Notes: a model not told the origin generated them from the sequence alone. A stretch of DNA of 64,000 nt from Saccharina japonica (GCA_008828725.1 MEHQ01002098.1:186001-250000), one strand, 5' to 3'; shown: positions 44,001 through 55,245, counted from the stretch's first letter. Made by a program: numbers and translations.

Positions 44001-44130
44001 GACTGTGTACTCTTGTTGCGTGTGTTGCGTGTTTTTGCCTGGGTCTTAGGGCCGTACTCTTTAGGTACCCTGCCCCCCGAACTAGGGGAACTGAGGTCCC
44101 TCGAGCGTCTGATCCTGCGCACCCTGACAG
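37786..44130 (+). CDS. LRR protein 1, one repeat per exon (8 exons recognised; 3' end not found)
   Basis: Exons: 37786-38038, 38595-38666, 39441-39512, 40999-41070, 41821-41893, 42531-42601, 43187-43258, 44065-44130. Exon 1 encodes a cap without signal peptide (MPGDSTTTKRDDRTVLLQLF, Trp-rich middle with NWHGVG, then SLVLPKTGLRG), as in plant-type and algal LRR proteins. Each later exon is one 24-residue repeat of the form G-x-(I/L)P-x-x-(L/I)G-x-L-x-x-L-x-x-L-x-L-x-x-N-x-(L/F)-x-G, bounded by phase-1 introns inside the Gly codon. No stop was reached, so further repeats and any GTPase, kinase or transmembrane part are unknown. An intracellular recognition role is inferred from the fold and the lack of a signal peptide. 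The last repeat is damaged, so the gene may be decaying at its 3' side. Confidence 0.82.
38595..38666 (+). CDS. LRR gene 1 exon 2
   Basis: 72 bases, phase 1-1, acceptor GGAAG, donor CTG|GTGAGC. Repeat core LVKLDLKDNCFTG. Confidence 0.88.
39441..39512 (+). CDS. LRR gene 1 exon 3
   Basis: 72 bases, phase 1-1, acceptor ACCAG, donor CCG|GTAAGG. GTLPASIGNL and LQTLDISRNRLTG. Confidence 0.92.
40999..41070 (+). CDS. LRR gene 1 exon 4
   Basis: 72 bases, phase 1-1, acceptor ATCAG, donor ACG|GTAAGT. GTIPPEIGDL and LTILDLHHNVLHG. Confidence 0.92.
41821..41893 (+). CDS. LRR gene 1 exon 5 (73 bases)
   Basis: Acceptor GGCAG; the only usable donor is TGG|GTGAGT, so the exon is one base longer and leaves in phase 2. 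GELPHTLGKL and LTTLDISNCKLCG. Confidence 0.85.
42531..42601 (+). CDS. LRR gene 1 exon 6 (71 bases)
   Basis: Acceptor ATCAAG, entering in phase 2, donor CCG|GTAAGC back to phase 1. Together with exon 5 it restores 144 bases. GPIPNELGDL and LRVLRLRCNDLTG. Confidence 0.88.
43187..43258 (+). CDS. LRR gene 1 exon 7
   Basis: 72 bases, phase 1-1, acceptor TGTAG, donor CCG|GTGCGT. GIIPGALAKL and LEEIDLRENDFTG. Confidence 0.9.
43398..43715 (-). repeat. Decayed solo LTR of the 12.5-16.9 kb retrotransposon family
   Basis: The reverse complement matches LTR positions from gttgtagagaacatt to gagacagagcctc, including taactgcccgt(g/a)gcatgggc, tatggccacataa and tttggtgccacctct-like words. The first part of the LTR is not recognisable. 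It lies in antisense orientation in intron 7 of LRR gene 1. Confidence 0.75.
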
Positions 44131-45020
44131 GTACGGTTTGTCGCCACTTGTGAGAGAAGCTCGCGTTGCCCCACGTGTAGGACTTTTCCCCCCTCTGCGC
44201 CGCTCTCACCTTTGTTTGTTCAGTAACGTCCTTTTTTTCCAACCGCCCCTGGTTTCTGTAGTTTATTGATTTCCGCGAGGTGCTCGAACATCGTGTGGTG
44301 GGAGTTGGTTGGTCGATGTGCTGTGACACAACGTTCTCAAGGGCTTTCGTAAAGGGTACGAGGCACTTACGGCGTTGTATGCAAATGGTCAGTGTAACCT
44401 AACTTGTTGCACGCTTGGTTCTGTGACAATGCGTCACGATTCGCCGTGAATCGCCACGAACATATGAACGAATCGACACCGTGCAAGGGAGCCCGCTCGG
44501 CGTGTTTGGCGACCCGAGTATCGGCTTATTTTCCCACGGACGGCGGGAGGAGGAAAGAGTGTAGGGGCTCCACTTGTTATGTTTGCCTTTTCGGCCCCGC
44601 AACACAATTGCGTTACGCGCACGCTGCAGTTGTCTGCCTGCCTCAAGATGGCGCGATTGATGAACATATGTAATGCCGTCTTGATTCGAAGTGGCACAAT
44701 CTCGCAGGGTTTTCCAGCCTCCCATACATGTTTCGCTTGAGTAAACCTAAAGGGCGGGAGCACGTTTCAGTAGCACGAGCGAACGAATGCTGATTTCACT
44801 ATATATGATGTTTGGGAGTACTCGTACCGTGCAGTGGTCATGGGTGAATAACAGTGTGAATTGCCGCGCGCGTTCTTGCGCCTAGAAGCACTCCGATCGC
44901 TTGCCCCGTGGAGTTGAACCCGTAAAAACAAACGATTCACATATCGTAGAACTCCGATGAGGTCCCATGGAATATCGGATTGGAGTAAACGTGTACGTCA
45001 GTATATCCTCATGGGGTGCA
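43930..45020 (+). repeat. Inverted segmental duplication with LRR gene 2, plus copy
   Basis: Intron and exon 8 of LRR gene 1 and ~900 bp beyond match the reverse complement of about 56850-55590. Examples are gaggtccct(c/g)gagcgtctgat in the exons, cggcgtg(t/c)tt(g/a)gcg at 44500 and cttgccccgtgga at 44898. Confidence 0.75.
44065..44130 (+). CDS. LRR gene 1 exon 8 (66 bases, damaged repeat)
   Basis: Acceptor TTTAG, donor CAG|GTACGG. GTLPPELGEL and LERLILRTLTG: 22 residues, two short. The paralogous exon in LRR gene 2 is 72 bases with LILHSNKLTG, so six bases including the consensus Asn codon were lost here. Frame is kept. Confidence 0.85.
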
Positions 45021-45494
45021 GTTATTGTCAGACTAAAACTCGAGGAATGTGCATACCCCTCTCAAATATGCGAGGCTGTCAAGCTTGGTGCTTACCGACC
45101 TCGCCCGATGAATAATTAAGACCTTGGCTCCACCCCTGCCTGGCTGCCTAGATCGATGTTGGTGATCATGTACTCTACTGGGGCTAGTTCATAGAACACG
45201 GCAGGTTGCGTCTTGGTGTCCGTGGTCATGTTGTTGTGGTCTGCCTAGGGTTCGATGCCTGTTGAATTTAACCGTGTGTATTTGACCAGCAAAGTCCCCG
45301 CATGTTATTACCTCTCGTCTGTAACGCGCTTAACAGTACTTTGGAAGCCGCGGTGGTAAGGCGCGGCCTTTTGTTATGCTTTTCGGTACCGTCCATGTAG
45401 CCTCACACAATTAGCTAAGATGCGCCTCGCCAGCCAGCCCGTTTTGTGCCCTCACTCATTCGCCACCTCTTGTCTATACCCCCCCCCCCCCTAT
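45021..45494. other. Between LRR gene 1 and repeat R2; no exon seen
   Basis: By comparison with LRR gene 2, the next LRR exon should be about 350 bp beyond the end of the duplicated block. None is present. The duplicated similarity ends near 45020. Confidence 0.45.
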
Positions 45495-45525
45495 AAATAT
45501 ACCGGTATGATATATTTATAGGTTT
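45495..45525. repeat. AT-rich near-palindrome
   Basis: ctataaatata-ccggta-tgatatatttatag is almost self-complementary around ccgg and follows a run of about 13 C. It stands immediately left of repeat R2. Confidence 0.6.
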
Positions 45526-46018
45526 GGGTTGGCGTCGGTTGGCAACGACGCTGTAAAACACGCCACTCGCTGCGTGGAGCTAGACAACCAGGGTGCCGTT
45601 TTTTTTTGTTATTTTTTTTTGGCGGTCACCGAAAGCTGGCGGTCGAGTAGATCATTTGTGCGGGGTGGAGAATCTTTGTTCCGCACAAGGGGAATGGTCG
45701 TATCACGTAGTGTTAATATGGTAAGGCGTCCGCGAGGCAGTTACATAGTAAAACCCATTGCTGTCTCCGGAAGTAGCCACACCAGAAATTAAATTAACTC
45801 ATTGAAGCTGTCGTCCATATGCAAGTCCGCCTCAGAGGCGGTTCTTAGCAGGATGCAGCTCACCCTCCATGCGACTCGCCCAATACCTCACGGCGTTTCG
45901 CGCTTGGTGCAAGCAATGTCTGCCTGGTTGGTGAAAACCCAACGCGCTCCGTCCCGGCATTGTAGGGATGCGAGGGTCTATGGTCATATGACTACGGCCG
46001 TGCACAACATGAGTACCC
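45526..46018 (+). repeat. ~490-bp dispersed repeat R2, copy 2
   Basis: Inverted relative to 29005-29490. It ends in a run of about 17 C (46017-46033). See copy 1 for the argument against coding. Confidence 0.75.
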
Positions 46019-46033
46019 CCCCCCCCCCCCCCT

Positions 46034-47584
46034 TGGGGTTAGTTTTCACCGATTTCTCGAAAGCGATAAGCGTGGTCAACAAAACTACAACAACAAATCG
46101 GGAGTACGCCCCCGTCATTCCAACGTCTCGTGGTGCCTTGCTGAGTATCTTGCTTGTTTATCCACTCCTCGTTTATTTCCCTCGCGGCTTCTCTGACCCT
46201 CGTTCTGGAAAATACCTCTGGGAACTCGCGTAACTCCACGGCAGGGAAGTGTTCTTGCGCACGGTAATACCGCACCGTAGATCAAAAGTGTATACCAGAA
46301 GCGCTTTGCTACGATAGAGCTGTATCAACCAAGGTATCACAATTTTGCTATGTTTGGGCTGAACATTTCTGCAGGTAGGGCTGCACATTACCCTTAACAG
46401 AACTGGCCACTTTCGGGGACAACTACTATTACCGCTGTGAACATTGCTTTCAGTTCAAAGGAACCGCAAACGGCGATTTCTTCTGTGTGTGTACCATTCA
46501 AAGAGGCTCTAGGGCTCCATAGGCGAGTGTCCTACGTCTGATATGCGTTTCCGAACAAGTCTTGTGTTTCGTTCCTATTAATGTGTGCGGTTTGCATGCA
46601 CGAGTGTTTTTTTCAGGATTTTGTTTGCGCACGGTGTCACTGGCGAGCTAGCCAGGGCTCCAGGAGCCTGCAAAGAATCGGACAGGCGTTTCTGACTGGC
46701 ACGTTATTGCCGTTGCGTAAGCCTCGCACTAAATGTAACTGTTCGCGTGCTACGGTAAGGGTAGCTTATTTTTGCTGAAACAGTTTTTGAATGACGGGGG
46801 TCCTTGTCATATTTGTTTTCCACTTTTCCGTACTCTACACTGCTGCGATGGAACGACCGGACCGGCCAGCGAATCCCGAGCAGAACTACCAAACACAGCA
46901 ATGCAGTACGTTACACTTCGTAATGAGTGGTGTGGGTGGTGGTGGTTGGGTGGGGGAACTTGTCAGCTATAACTGCTGTACATATATAGCGGATTCCATA
47001 TAGTTATTAATCGAGTCGTTTTTTATCCGGGGACGCAAACGTGTCATCCCCGCCGGAGATATCTTTTGGTGTCCCCGTTTTTGTTTCACATACAAATTAT
47101 ACGGTTTGTGTGAGTGATGGGTATATCTCCGCGCTGGGTTTACGATGAATAATGTAGTCATCGTACAGCAGCCGTGTGTTTGTGCGCATTATATTGCATG
47201 CAACAGCCTGTCATTTCCTTTTGTATGGAGTTGTTCTTGCGGGACGGAACTTGTTATCGCCCCAAGGTTTATTTTTGGATCCCCGTTTTCGTTTGTTTAC
47301 GGAGTGATAGAACAGTGACTGTTCGGTATGTTCCCATTTTGGCTTTGTACGTGCGGTTTGTAGGTATCTCACAGCAGCAGTGTTTAATGTGTTTGTAGTA
47401 TAATATTATGATAGGTAGCGTACAACAGCAGCAGCTGTTGTGGTTACATACATGGAGGTATCGTACCGCAGAGTACGCATAGCATGTTCATACCGTCACT
47501 CGCCGCGCTGGCGCCCGCTCGGTAATTCGTTGCACCCCTTGTTCCGTAGTTACTACAGATGAACGACTGTGGGCCCCCTTGGAA
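46034..47584. other. No gene recognised
   Basis: Short frames only, no LRR consensus on either strand and no other domain. The region may hold further introns of LRR gene 1 if that gene continues. Confidence 0.4.
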
Positions 47585-47720
47585 GCCGCCGTCGCCCAGT
47601 CGGTCGCGCCGTCTCTCGTCGGCCGTCGTTCGACAGTCCGCAGTTATGTACGCGGCCTTGGGCCGACGTCGTCGCGCGACGCCGCTCGGTCGGCCGCCGC
47701 CACCGCTCTTGCTACTTTAT
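47585..47720 (+). repeat. Possible tRNA-derived SINE head
   Basis: tcgcccagtcgg (47592-47603) fits an RNA polymerase III A box in 11 of 12 positions, and gttcgacagtcc (47628-47639) resembles a B box with one extra base; the spacing is as in a tRNA. The rest is GC-rich and does not fold as a complete tRNA, so a tRNA-derived SINE or decayed tRNA is the better guess. Chance similarity is possible. Confidence 0.3.
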
Positions 47721-50195
47721 ATATTTCCATTATGAAAGGTTGGCGGTTGTATTTTGTACCCGCTCGTAGCTAGAGTGTACGCTATAGGCTTGCTTGCTGA
47801 TGATCAGCCAAGACACACTATAAAATGGAAGTAAGCACGAAGTCACTGTCAGGTGAACTTGGGTACGAAAATCTTCAAATAGAAGAAGAGAAGAAGAAGG
47901 TGACCACGGCCTTAGCTTATTGTGTCCAGCGGCCCGAGCTCGTGAGTATCATGTTATAGAAGAGAGCTGGAGGGGAGTGAGCTCGTGTGTGGGTGTTGCA
48001 CGTGAAATCGTAGCTCGGTCCCAAAGCAAAGCAAGAAGTATATGACCCCAAACGAAAATCCGCTCATGATGATCCTGGGCTATTTCCCCGAGCAATCTAC
48101 TGGTGATTCGGGGTTCTCTCAACTGAACCCGCGTTGGTCCGATGGACGAATCAACGTTGTTAATTGTCCCGTTACACACCCGACACGTACGAAGATGCGT
48201 AAAGATGCCGTGATACTCACGAGAAAGCTCAGACTACTGCTGCACAACCTCTGGTGTGTACGAGTACCTGTATACTTTACTTACTGTCTTGTCTTACGAG
48301 TACTATGCTGTGATATGCTGCTCTCTGCTTATGATGTAAATATTGTAGCTTTGCGATCTGGTACCAAAGAGTTTTCGGCAAGTGGCAAGTGTACGAGTGA
48401 GCGCAAGAGTGTAAGGCCTGCTGTTACATACTGTCACTGTTGTCACATGAAAACCCTGATACGGAACAGATCACTATTCCTGGATGGGTACTGCCTACGT
48501 ATTGATGGAATGCGAGCTCTACTGTAGAAAATTACCCCGTGCTATCAAGCAGCGACTAGATGATACCGACTACTACTATAATAGAAATATGTGTCATCTC
48601 TAATACGACCCCTCAATGCGTTAACACATCCAATGTATTGAATTTCGAAAATCAAGTCTGTAACAATGCACTCCTTACCTCTGCGCTTCATGTCATGGTT
48701 CTAATAACTGTTGCGGGGAAAATATCCAACACACGTTACTGAGAGTCAATTACTGTAGTTCTACTACGATGCCCGGGGGTTACAAAAAGAAGCGGAGGTG
48801 AAAACCCCTACTTTGCCATCGTACGCATTTCTACACGTGCTATGCAAGTTTAAGTATCAGCCCACATTACTAGAACCACTAGACGTAAACTACATTCCAG
48901 TCACCTAAAACGATAATGGAATAGTGGCGCCCATGAAACAAACAAAGGAACACATAGACACTGAAAGCTATTTAAAGCTGCAACAAGACATACGATTTTC
49001 AGAGAGACATCACTCCTCGTGTATGCTAATCTCCCTCTTGTACACTTCCAGACGGGTTCTCCTGTCATGCACCCTGACGTACTGTAGATGCCGAAGTAAG
49101 TTTAGTATTCAACTATCTGATTGAAAATGCTAATTTGACTTGGTTACAATTTGCCCTTACTTGGTGCTGTCTGTGATATATCACAATCTTACACAACACC
49201 GATCAATACTACAGGAAACATGGACGGTATACGCCACCAAACAACATAAAACAAAGCACCAGAAATAAGTTCGTTGGCCAAGGAATTGAATATCTGCCCG
49301 CCCCGTACACATTGGACCTTCGTCACTCTTCCGCTTCGGTGAGGGAGACATTGGATTTCATGCTCGACCGTGTTGGTTTAGACGCCGGTGGTCGCCCGAT
49401 ATGCTGGTCGCCCGATATGCTTGGTCTGTTATCCTTAGCTCATGATCAGGGGCTCCATTGCTGTTGAAGTTGGAGAGGTAGGTTACTTGCTTTCGCTCAA
49501 AACGGGTTGCCGTCATCAGCTCATCTTCCACTTCTAACTAAGCAGTCAGTGTCTGGTTCTTGGTCCCGATGTCGATGGGCTCCTCGTCGAGGAAGAAGAA
49601 GAAGAAGCTGGAGTTGACTTGCGGATGTACACTAAGGCGGAAGTTACCAGTAGCTCTCACCCTGTGTTGATTCCGCAGATCTTGTCCCAGGGTTTGCCCA
49701 CAGTTGTCTTTCCACTGTTGTGAGCGTGTGAACCTCCTTCAGCTGACGGACGGTTGATCTCTGTGTCGTCCGTATTGAGATCAGCTCGTGTGGAGGTGTT
49801 TATTCGGATTGTGTCAGCAATGACAGTTCAAGCAAATGTAGAGGGTTGCGTATATTTTCTCAGGGGTTATCATGGTATTTGTTTTCATGCGGGAGGAAAG
49901 TGCGAGCACTCCGCTCTCTCTCCGCTCTCTCTCTGCTAGCTTTCTCCCAGTTTGTTTCCCTGATGCAACGACTTTACAGCATATCATCCGCATATGGGGC
50001 AATCAGGGCATATCGACTTGGAAAATAGAAACACACTAGCCTCCAAAACTTGAAGGTATCAGTTCTGGAACAGGAAGTCGATGATGCCTTCCAAAGGGTC
50101 GGCTCAGGAGTAGCAAGGCTTCCCCAAATATTAGGTTCAACAGCTGAAGAATGATTACCAGCTGAGGATCGAGCAGTGGCAAGCGTCAACGATGC
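47721..50195. other. No gene recognised
   Basis: The frame at 48042-48527 (161 codons) has no domain. 49590-49605 is a short GAA run. The region may include the eroded gag start and 5' LTR of the copia remnant, but I could not delimit them. Confidence 0.4.
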
Positions 50196-50641
50196 ATGCC
50201 ATTAGAAGCATGGTGGCCTAGTTCCCAAGGGACAACGGCCGATCGAAGTCCAGCGACGCTGGGGACAGCGTTACTGCAGGCGAGAGACCAGCAGGCTGCT
50301 GTATTCACTGCTGTACGAGAGACTCCTGCTGTTGTTGGATCAGCCGTTGGTCAATCGGACTTCGGCAGGGCCGATAAAGGCGCTTATACGCGGAAGAACC
50401 CACGAGGGGCAGGACCCATATTTGCTGCAAGAGGTACTACAGACGGAGCAGATACGATTGGAAACGCGGGTAAACTGATTTCGGTCGACCTTGCCCAGCC
50501 AGGGATCAGCCATCCCAGCCAAGGAGGGCCAGAAAGAGGGGTGCATACACCAGCGGTGAGTACTGTGGAGATTTGACCGCAACTGCCGGTGGCTATGGCA
50601 GCAGAGCCAAGGCCACCGGAGGTAGTGGTGTCGTAGGGACG

Positions 50642-50683
50642 TGCTTTGAGTGTGGCAAGAAGGGACATAGGATAAACAACTGC
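50642..50683 (+). pseudogene. Gag zinc knuckle remnant
   Basis: CFECGKKGHRINNC is an exact C-x2-C-x4-H-x4-C knuckle. A stop follows about 10 codons later. Confidence 0.85.
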
Positions 50684-50912
50684 ATGGAGAAGCGGTGCGG
50701 TGGATGAAACGGGCTGAGCGATGCTGCTGCTGTTTGTCGCACACTGAAAGAAGAGGATGTGCTGTCGGTGGCTAGCGAGGTTGAAGTCGGCGACGGTGAT
50801 ATTGGTATGGCCCAGGCTTCACCTTTCGAAGCAAGCCGAAAAGACAAGCGAGTACTATCATGGTTTGGGTAGAATGGGGGTAGGAGAGTCGGCTTGATAA
50901 GTAGGAGACGAC

Positions 50913-51147
50913 GCCTGGATTTGCGATGGTGGAGCGTCTACTCACATGACGGCCTCAGCAGGTTTCATAACCAGCTACAGGTACAACAACTTGAAAATTC
51001 GCATCACGGATGGTTCAACCCACTCGATTGAAATATACGATGATATTTGCTTCGAGAGTTTGTCCGGAAACGATATCGTGCAAGTGCTACTGACTAACGC
51101 TGGGCACGTGTCAGACCTCCGCTATCACCTGTGTTGCTGCTTACTCT
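50913..51147 (+). pseudogene. Copia protease remnant
   Basis: AWICDGGASTHMTAS corresponds to the copia active-site region; the Asp at 50925-50927 is kept, but the usual D-S/T-G has become D-G-G. The downstream VLLTNAGHVSDLRYHL fits the end of the domain. Confidence 0.8.
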
Positions 51148-51346
51148 AGTCAAAAATGGCCACACTTTCGAATAGCGCACCTCGGGGATTGAAGTCCCGC
51201 TCAAGTCGGTGCGATCAGTCGTATTTCCGTTAAGTGGGACCCTGTACAGCCTGTACGGCTACCGGGTGGACAGCAGTAGTGGAGAAAATACCTGTGCTGT
51301 ACTCACCCTAGGGAAACTACCCGATTAGCCCGCGACTGACATCAAG

Positions 51347-52004
51347 GGCTACCACTGGGCGGCTGGACACCTCCACGAGGTTTTACTCCGCAAGACCGCA
51401 TAACAACAAGGAGTTGCCCTCGAGGAAACCTGCCGGAAGAGGGTTCGCGAGAGCATCAAGCAGTCCACGCGCACACGAACAGGTAAGAAGCTCGAGAGGA
51501 TGTTTGTGGATTTGAGTGGTCCCATAGTGGTACAACGTAAAGTATCCCGGCAGAAAGCGATACACTCTCATTGTGCGCGATGACGTTTCCTGGTGTACGG
51601 GGGTGTATTTTATACTCCACAAATAGGACGCCGCGGAATTGTACGAGCATTTTCTCGAGGATACTCGCGCAGACGGTGTCCCTTCAAAAGTGGTCATCTT
51701 CCGATCGGACGGGGGTAGTGAATTCCGTGTAGGGAAATTTGGAGTCCCGTGCAGATCACGACGTATCAAGCAGGAATTCACGACGGCCGGCAGTCCCCAA
51801 TTCAATGCGGCAGCCGAGCGCACGCTGGGCTTGATCGAGACAGCCACAATGGCGGGCCGAATCCAGGCTCGTGAGCTTCATCCTGGCGCGCAAATGCCGG
51901 TAACTGAGTCGGCGTGGGCTGAAGCGCCGCCCTGGGCGTGCGATGCTTTAAACCACACAGCAACCACTGCTAACCCCGAGAGCGAGTCGCCATACGATAT
52001 GTAG
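51347..52004 (+). pseudogene. Copia integrase remnant
   Basis: First catalytic Asp in FVDLSGP (51509-51511), second in FRSDGGSEF (51708-51710), Glu in AAERTLG (51816-51818), all within the expected order. A frameshift lies between about 51540 and 51560 and an in-frame stop near 51624, before the segment starting DAAELYEHFLED. Confidence 0.85.
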
Positions 52005-53055
52005 TACGGTGAACCCCCGCTGGTAGCACCCCTACCTTTCCCCCAGCCTGGCCACTGCAAAGTGAAGAGGGAGACCAAGTCCCAGGCGAGCGCACAGGAG
52101 TGGGTTTACCTCGGACCCTGCACCAAAATACCCCCCAGACTCTGTACGAGTGCTGAATAGACACCGTACCGTGCTGACCACGCGCAACATCACCGGGCAG
52201 CGCGTGTAGCCTGGACCATCTATATCTGCCCCGTCGAGTAACTCCCTGTCTGTGGAAGAGGGGGTGTCCGAGGTAGACGACGGAAGCGCGTCGGATCGAA
52301 GTGGTGGTACGGTGGTGAATGAGCTGGACGACGGTCTGGCTCGCGTTAATGGCCACGAATTGACGTGGGGGTTCGATGTTGACACGTGCTTGGAGGAGCG
52401 CGCCCAGTAGACACTTGAAGCCGTCGATGTTAGCGACGAAACACCAGAGATGGTGGATTCTCAAGGGGGCGCGGTGGACGCGTCCTCGGCCCCGGTAATA
52501 TAGATCGAAACAGCCGAGACGATGGGTTTGTCTCAAGGGGGCGCCGTAGAGACTTCCTCGGTCCCGGAAGGAAAGGCCGAAAGCGACCCGGTCGAAGCAT
52601 CAACCTCCGACACCGACCAAGGGAGCGGTGAGGATCCACCCGCGGTCCTTTCGGAGAGAGCAGCACACGAGCTCATCAACTGGAGACGGCTCCCCGCGAC
52701 AGTAAGGGGCCGGGACCGGGGTCAGAGCCAGCGCTTGAAGGGAGAACGTGCTCGACACCGGCCAGGGATGAAGTCTGAGGTCGCGGTCGCGATGGTTGCG
52801 GCAGCGTTCAAGTGGACAAAGTCTAGGAGTATGCTAAACATCACATCCAAGACGACTGAGGAGTCAATGGCCTCAATGGCTGGAGGATCTGTTGTGGCGA
52901 AGAAATAGGAGCTATGCATACGAATGCCGAGTGGTTTGCCGGGAGGAGTAGAACCGCCCCCGTAGTCCGTAGCAGATGTAGAGTGTTCCGAGTACAAACC
53001 GGCGTGGCAAGAGGCCATGAGTATCGAGTTGGACGGCCACAAAACGAACGTTAGG

Positions 53056-55173
53056 GCGTTATTGAGGGTGGTTTGAGGGACCCAAAAACGGCGGAGGAGG
53101 GGGGAGGAGGGGAATACCTGTGAACGGAGGGCATGAGCGACGTCAGAGGCTATGTCGCGTATGTCGGGGGACGGGCGGTAAAAGCAGTTCATTCGAACGG
53201 GGATCATTCTGCAGAACTTTTCAGCGCCCATATCGGAACGGGTGATTGCATACTGATACACAGACTTCTAAATAGTGGCGGCTCTGAGCCGCACGCGTGA
53301 ATTGCTGATCGAGCATGAACACGGAACGTTAAAAAAAATGGTTGTAGTTATTGAGCCGTATGCGTAAACCATGAATGATCCACAGGATATGACGGAGATT
53401 GGCCAGGGGTGGTTGGTGGTACGGGATGAGACTGCTCACTACCGGTTGGAAGTGTTGAATCGGAACAACTACCACCCCGGGGCCGCCAGAGGCACGAGCT
53501 CAGCGTTATTCACGACTGCCGGGACTACTGTAGTTACAGAATGCGTCCGATGTTCAACCAATTATTTGAAATCATGTATATGCCCTGTCTACAGAGAGCT
53601 CATGTACGCCCTACTTGCTTATCGTATCCAACGAAAATTACGGCAGGCAACAATGCCACCAAGCCAGTACACGTACCGGACAACAAGACTCTCATTTACT
53701 GTCCCAAAGCAAGACACGATACACTGGAGCATGATTCCGTCAAAGACACCACCCCCTCCCCCCGCACAAACCCAATGAGTATAGCCTGGACTCCGGGAAA
53801 TGCATGCAAGGTGAATAGCATAACAACGAATGTTGCTGCTTGGCTACCATCCCCAAATCATCGTATCGGAAGCACTACTACAGGGGATAAGTTAAACACG
53901 TTAATGCTACTGGATGACGTTACTACTCCGCGGGATACGCGTTGTAAACATACTTTTGGGCATTGCAGGCTATACACGGTACACCATCTCCACCCAGCAG
54001 ATGTGACCAGCAATGTAAAAATCTATCTTTCGAACAGTAAACAGGTATATATAGTGTGAGGCCTACAATATGCACCACGGCAAACTTTCCACGTCAATAA
54101 ACGCCATCGGTTTGGTACAGGCTGCTAGATCCCCCCGGCTAACTCGTCAATACCACCGTGCGCAAAAACAATCCCGAATGAAACACTTGTCCATGCAAAC
54201 CGCACACAACAACAGCGCCCCAACACACAGACCGTGTTTCGGGAGGCACTCCCGCCAACACTGGCATGGCATTTGTTTCGAAAAAATAGACCAAGCGTAG
54301 GACATCCGTCTAGGGCAGCCCTACTCTGGCTGTGGATGATACGCATACAAATGACTGGATGTACGGCTAAGCTATGCAAAGCGGTACTCATCCCGTCCAC
54401 GGCTGCAGCATATGCCACTCATCATATGCCAGTCTAAACCTTTCCAGAGGATCGTCGACACCTAACGGTGCGAAACTTTGTCCAGTTTGTTAGATCACAG
54501 CTTCACGTCGCAGCCCTGCGGCAGCATGTTTCTGATCGTCCTCGAGTTCCCCGTGCCGCCCAATAACAAATTTCCCACTGCATCCATTGAGCATATATAT
54601 GCGATTTACATGGTGTTATCAAATCAAGAACGGGCAAGGGCGGAGGGAGCAACCACCAGCGAGGGAAAAATCGGGGAAAAAACAAAAAGGAACCGACGTC
54701 AGCCGCAAAAGCAAATCAGAGGACGGGAGGTATAGACAAGAAGAGGTGGCGAATAAGGGGAGGCGCGAAGCGGACTGGCTGGTGGTGGGGGCAAGCTAAC
54801 GCTCTTTGCGAGGCTCCGTGGGCGGCAACGAATAACATAGCAAAACACACACCTTACTATAGCGGCATGCAACATATTTGACAAAACGTATCAAAACATT
54901 CCGATGTAACTGAGTCCCGCCAGTACTACTCTCACTTGTCATACGAAGTAGAATGTCTGGTGTGACGACCAGGGCTCGAAAGGCAAACGAAGGCACGCCG
55001 AGGATACGGATACCGGCAGGAGCGTCGAAGACACGTCAAGGATACTGATGTCGACAGGACCGTTGCGACTTGTACGATTGATTTATGATATTTTCCCGGC
55101 ACGTACCGGGGCGATTTCCAATATCCCCCAACTCTGAATCCCAGCGGAAACATGTACCACATACTATGATCAC
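53056..55173. other. 3' flank of copia remnant and LRR gene 2; no exon resolved
   Basis: Frames at 53371-53778 and 53541-54059 overlap and show no domain. Exons downstream of the last recognised LRR of gene 2 would lie here on the minus strand, but no LRR consensus or other domain could be seen. Confidence 0.4.
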
Positions 55174-55245
55174 CTCCGAAGTTGTTGTACTCGAGGTGAA
55201 ATGTGCGTAGTGTCGTTATCTGCAGCAGAGCGTTCGGGATGTAAC
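55174..55245 (-). CDS. LRR gene 2 exon (GYIPNALLQI)
   Basis: Acceptor GACAG, donor GAG|GTGATC, 72 bases. Core LRTFHLEYNNFGG. No counterpart was found at the expected place in LRR gene 1. Confidence 0.82.

Larger units (their letters stand above)
50196..53055 (+). mobile_element. Decayed Ty1/copia gag-pol
   Basis: In order on the plus strand: Gag zinc knuckle (50642-50683), aspartic protease (about 50913-51147), pre-integrase segment (GYHWAAGHLHEV near 51347), integrase (about 51490-52004), an acidic linker, and the start of the reverse transcriptase region (EYKPAWQEAMSIELDGHK near 52990). Frames are broken by stops and shifts throughout, and no RT catalytic core follows, so the copy is dead and truncated. 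Order PR-IN-RT identifies copia rather than gypsy. LTRs were not found. Confidence 0.85.

Noticed and set aside
45802-46233. 143-codon frame conserved with 29273-28995
   Set aside because: Differences between the copies are almost all amino-acid changing in this frame, so conservation is that of a DNA repeat.
49480-49760. Minus-strand segment ending LDEEPIDIGTKNQTLT as a host exon
   Set aside because: Built around a GAA/TTC run, no domain, no matching neighbour exon.
54478-54735. Possible LRR-like segment (VPPNNKFPTASIE)
   Set aside because: Lacks the L-x-x-L-x-L-x-x-N spacing and splice sites on either strand.
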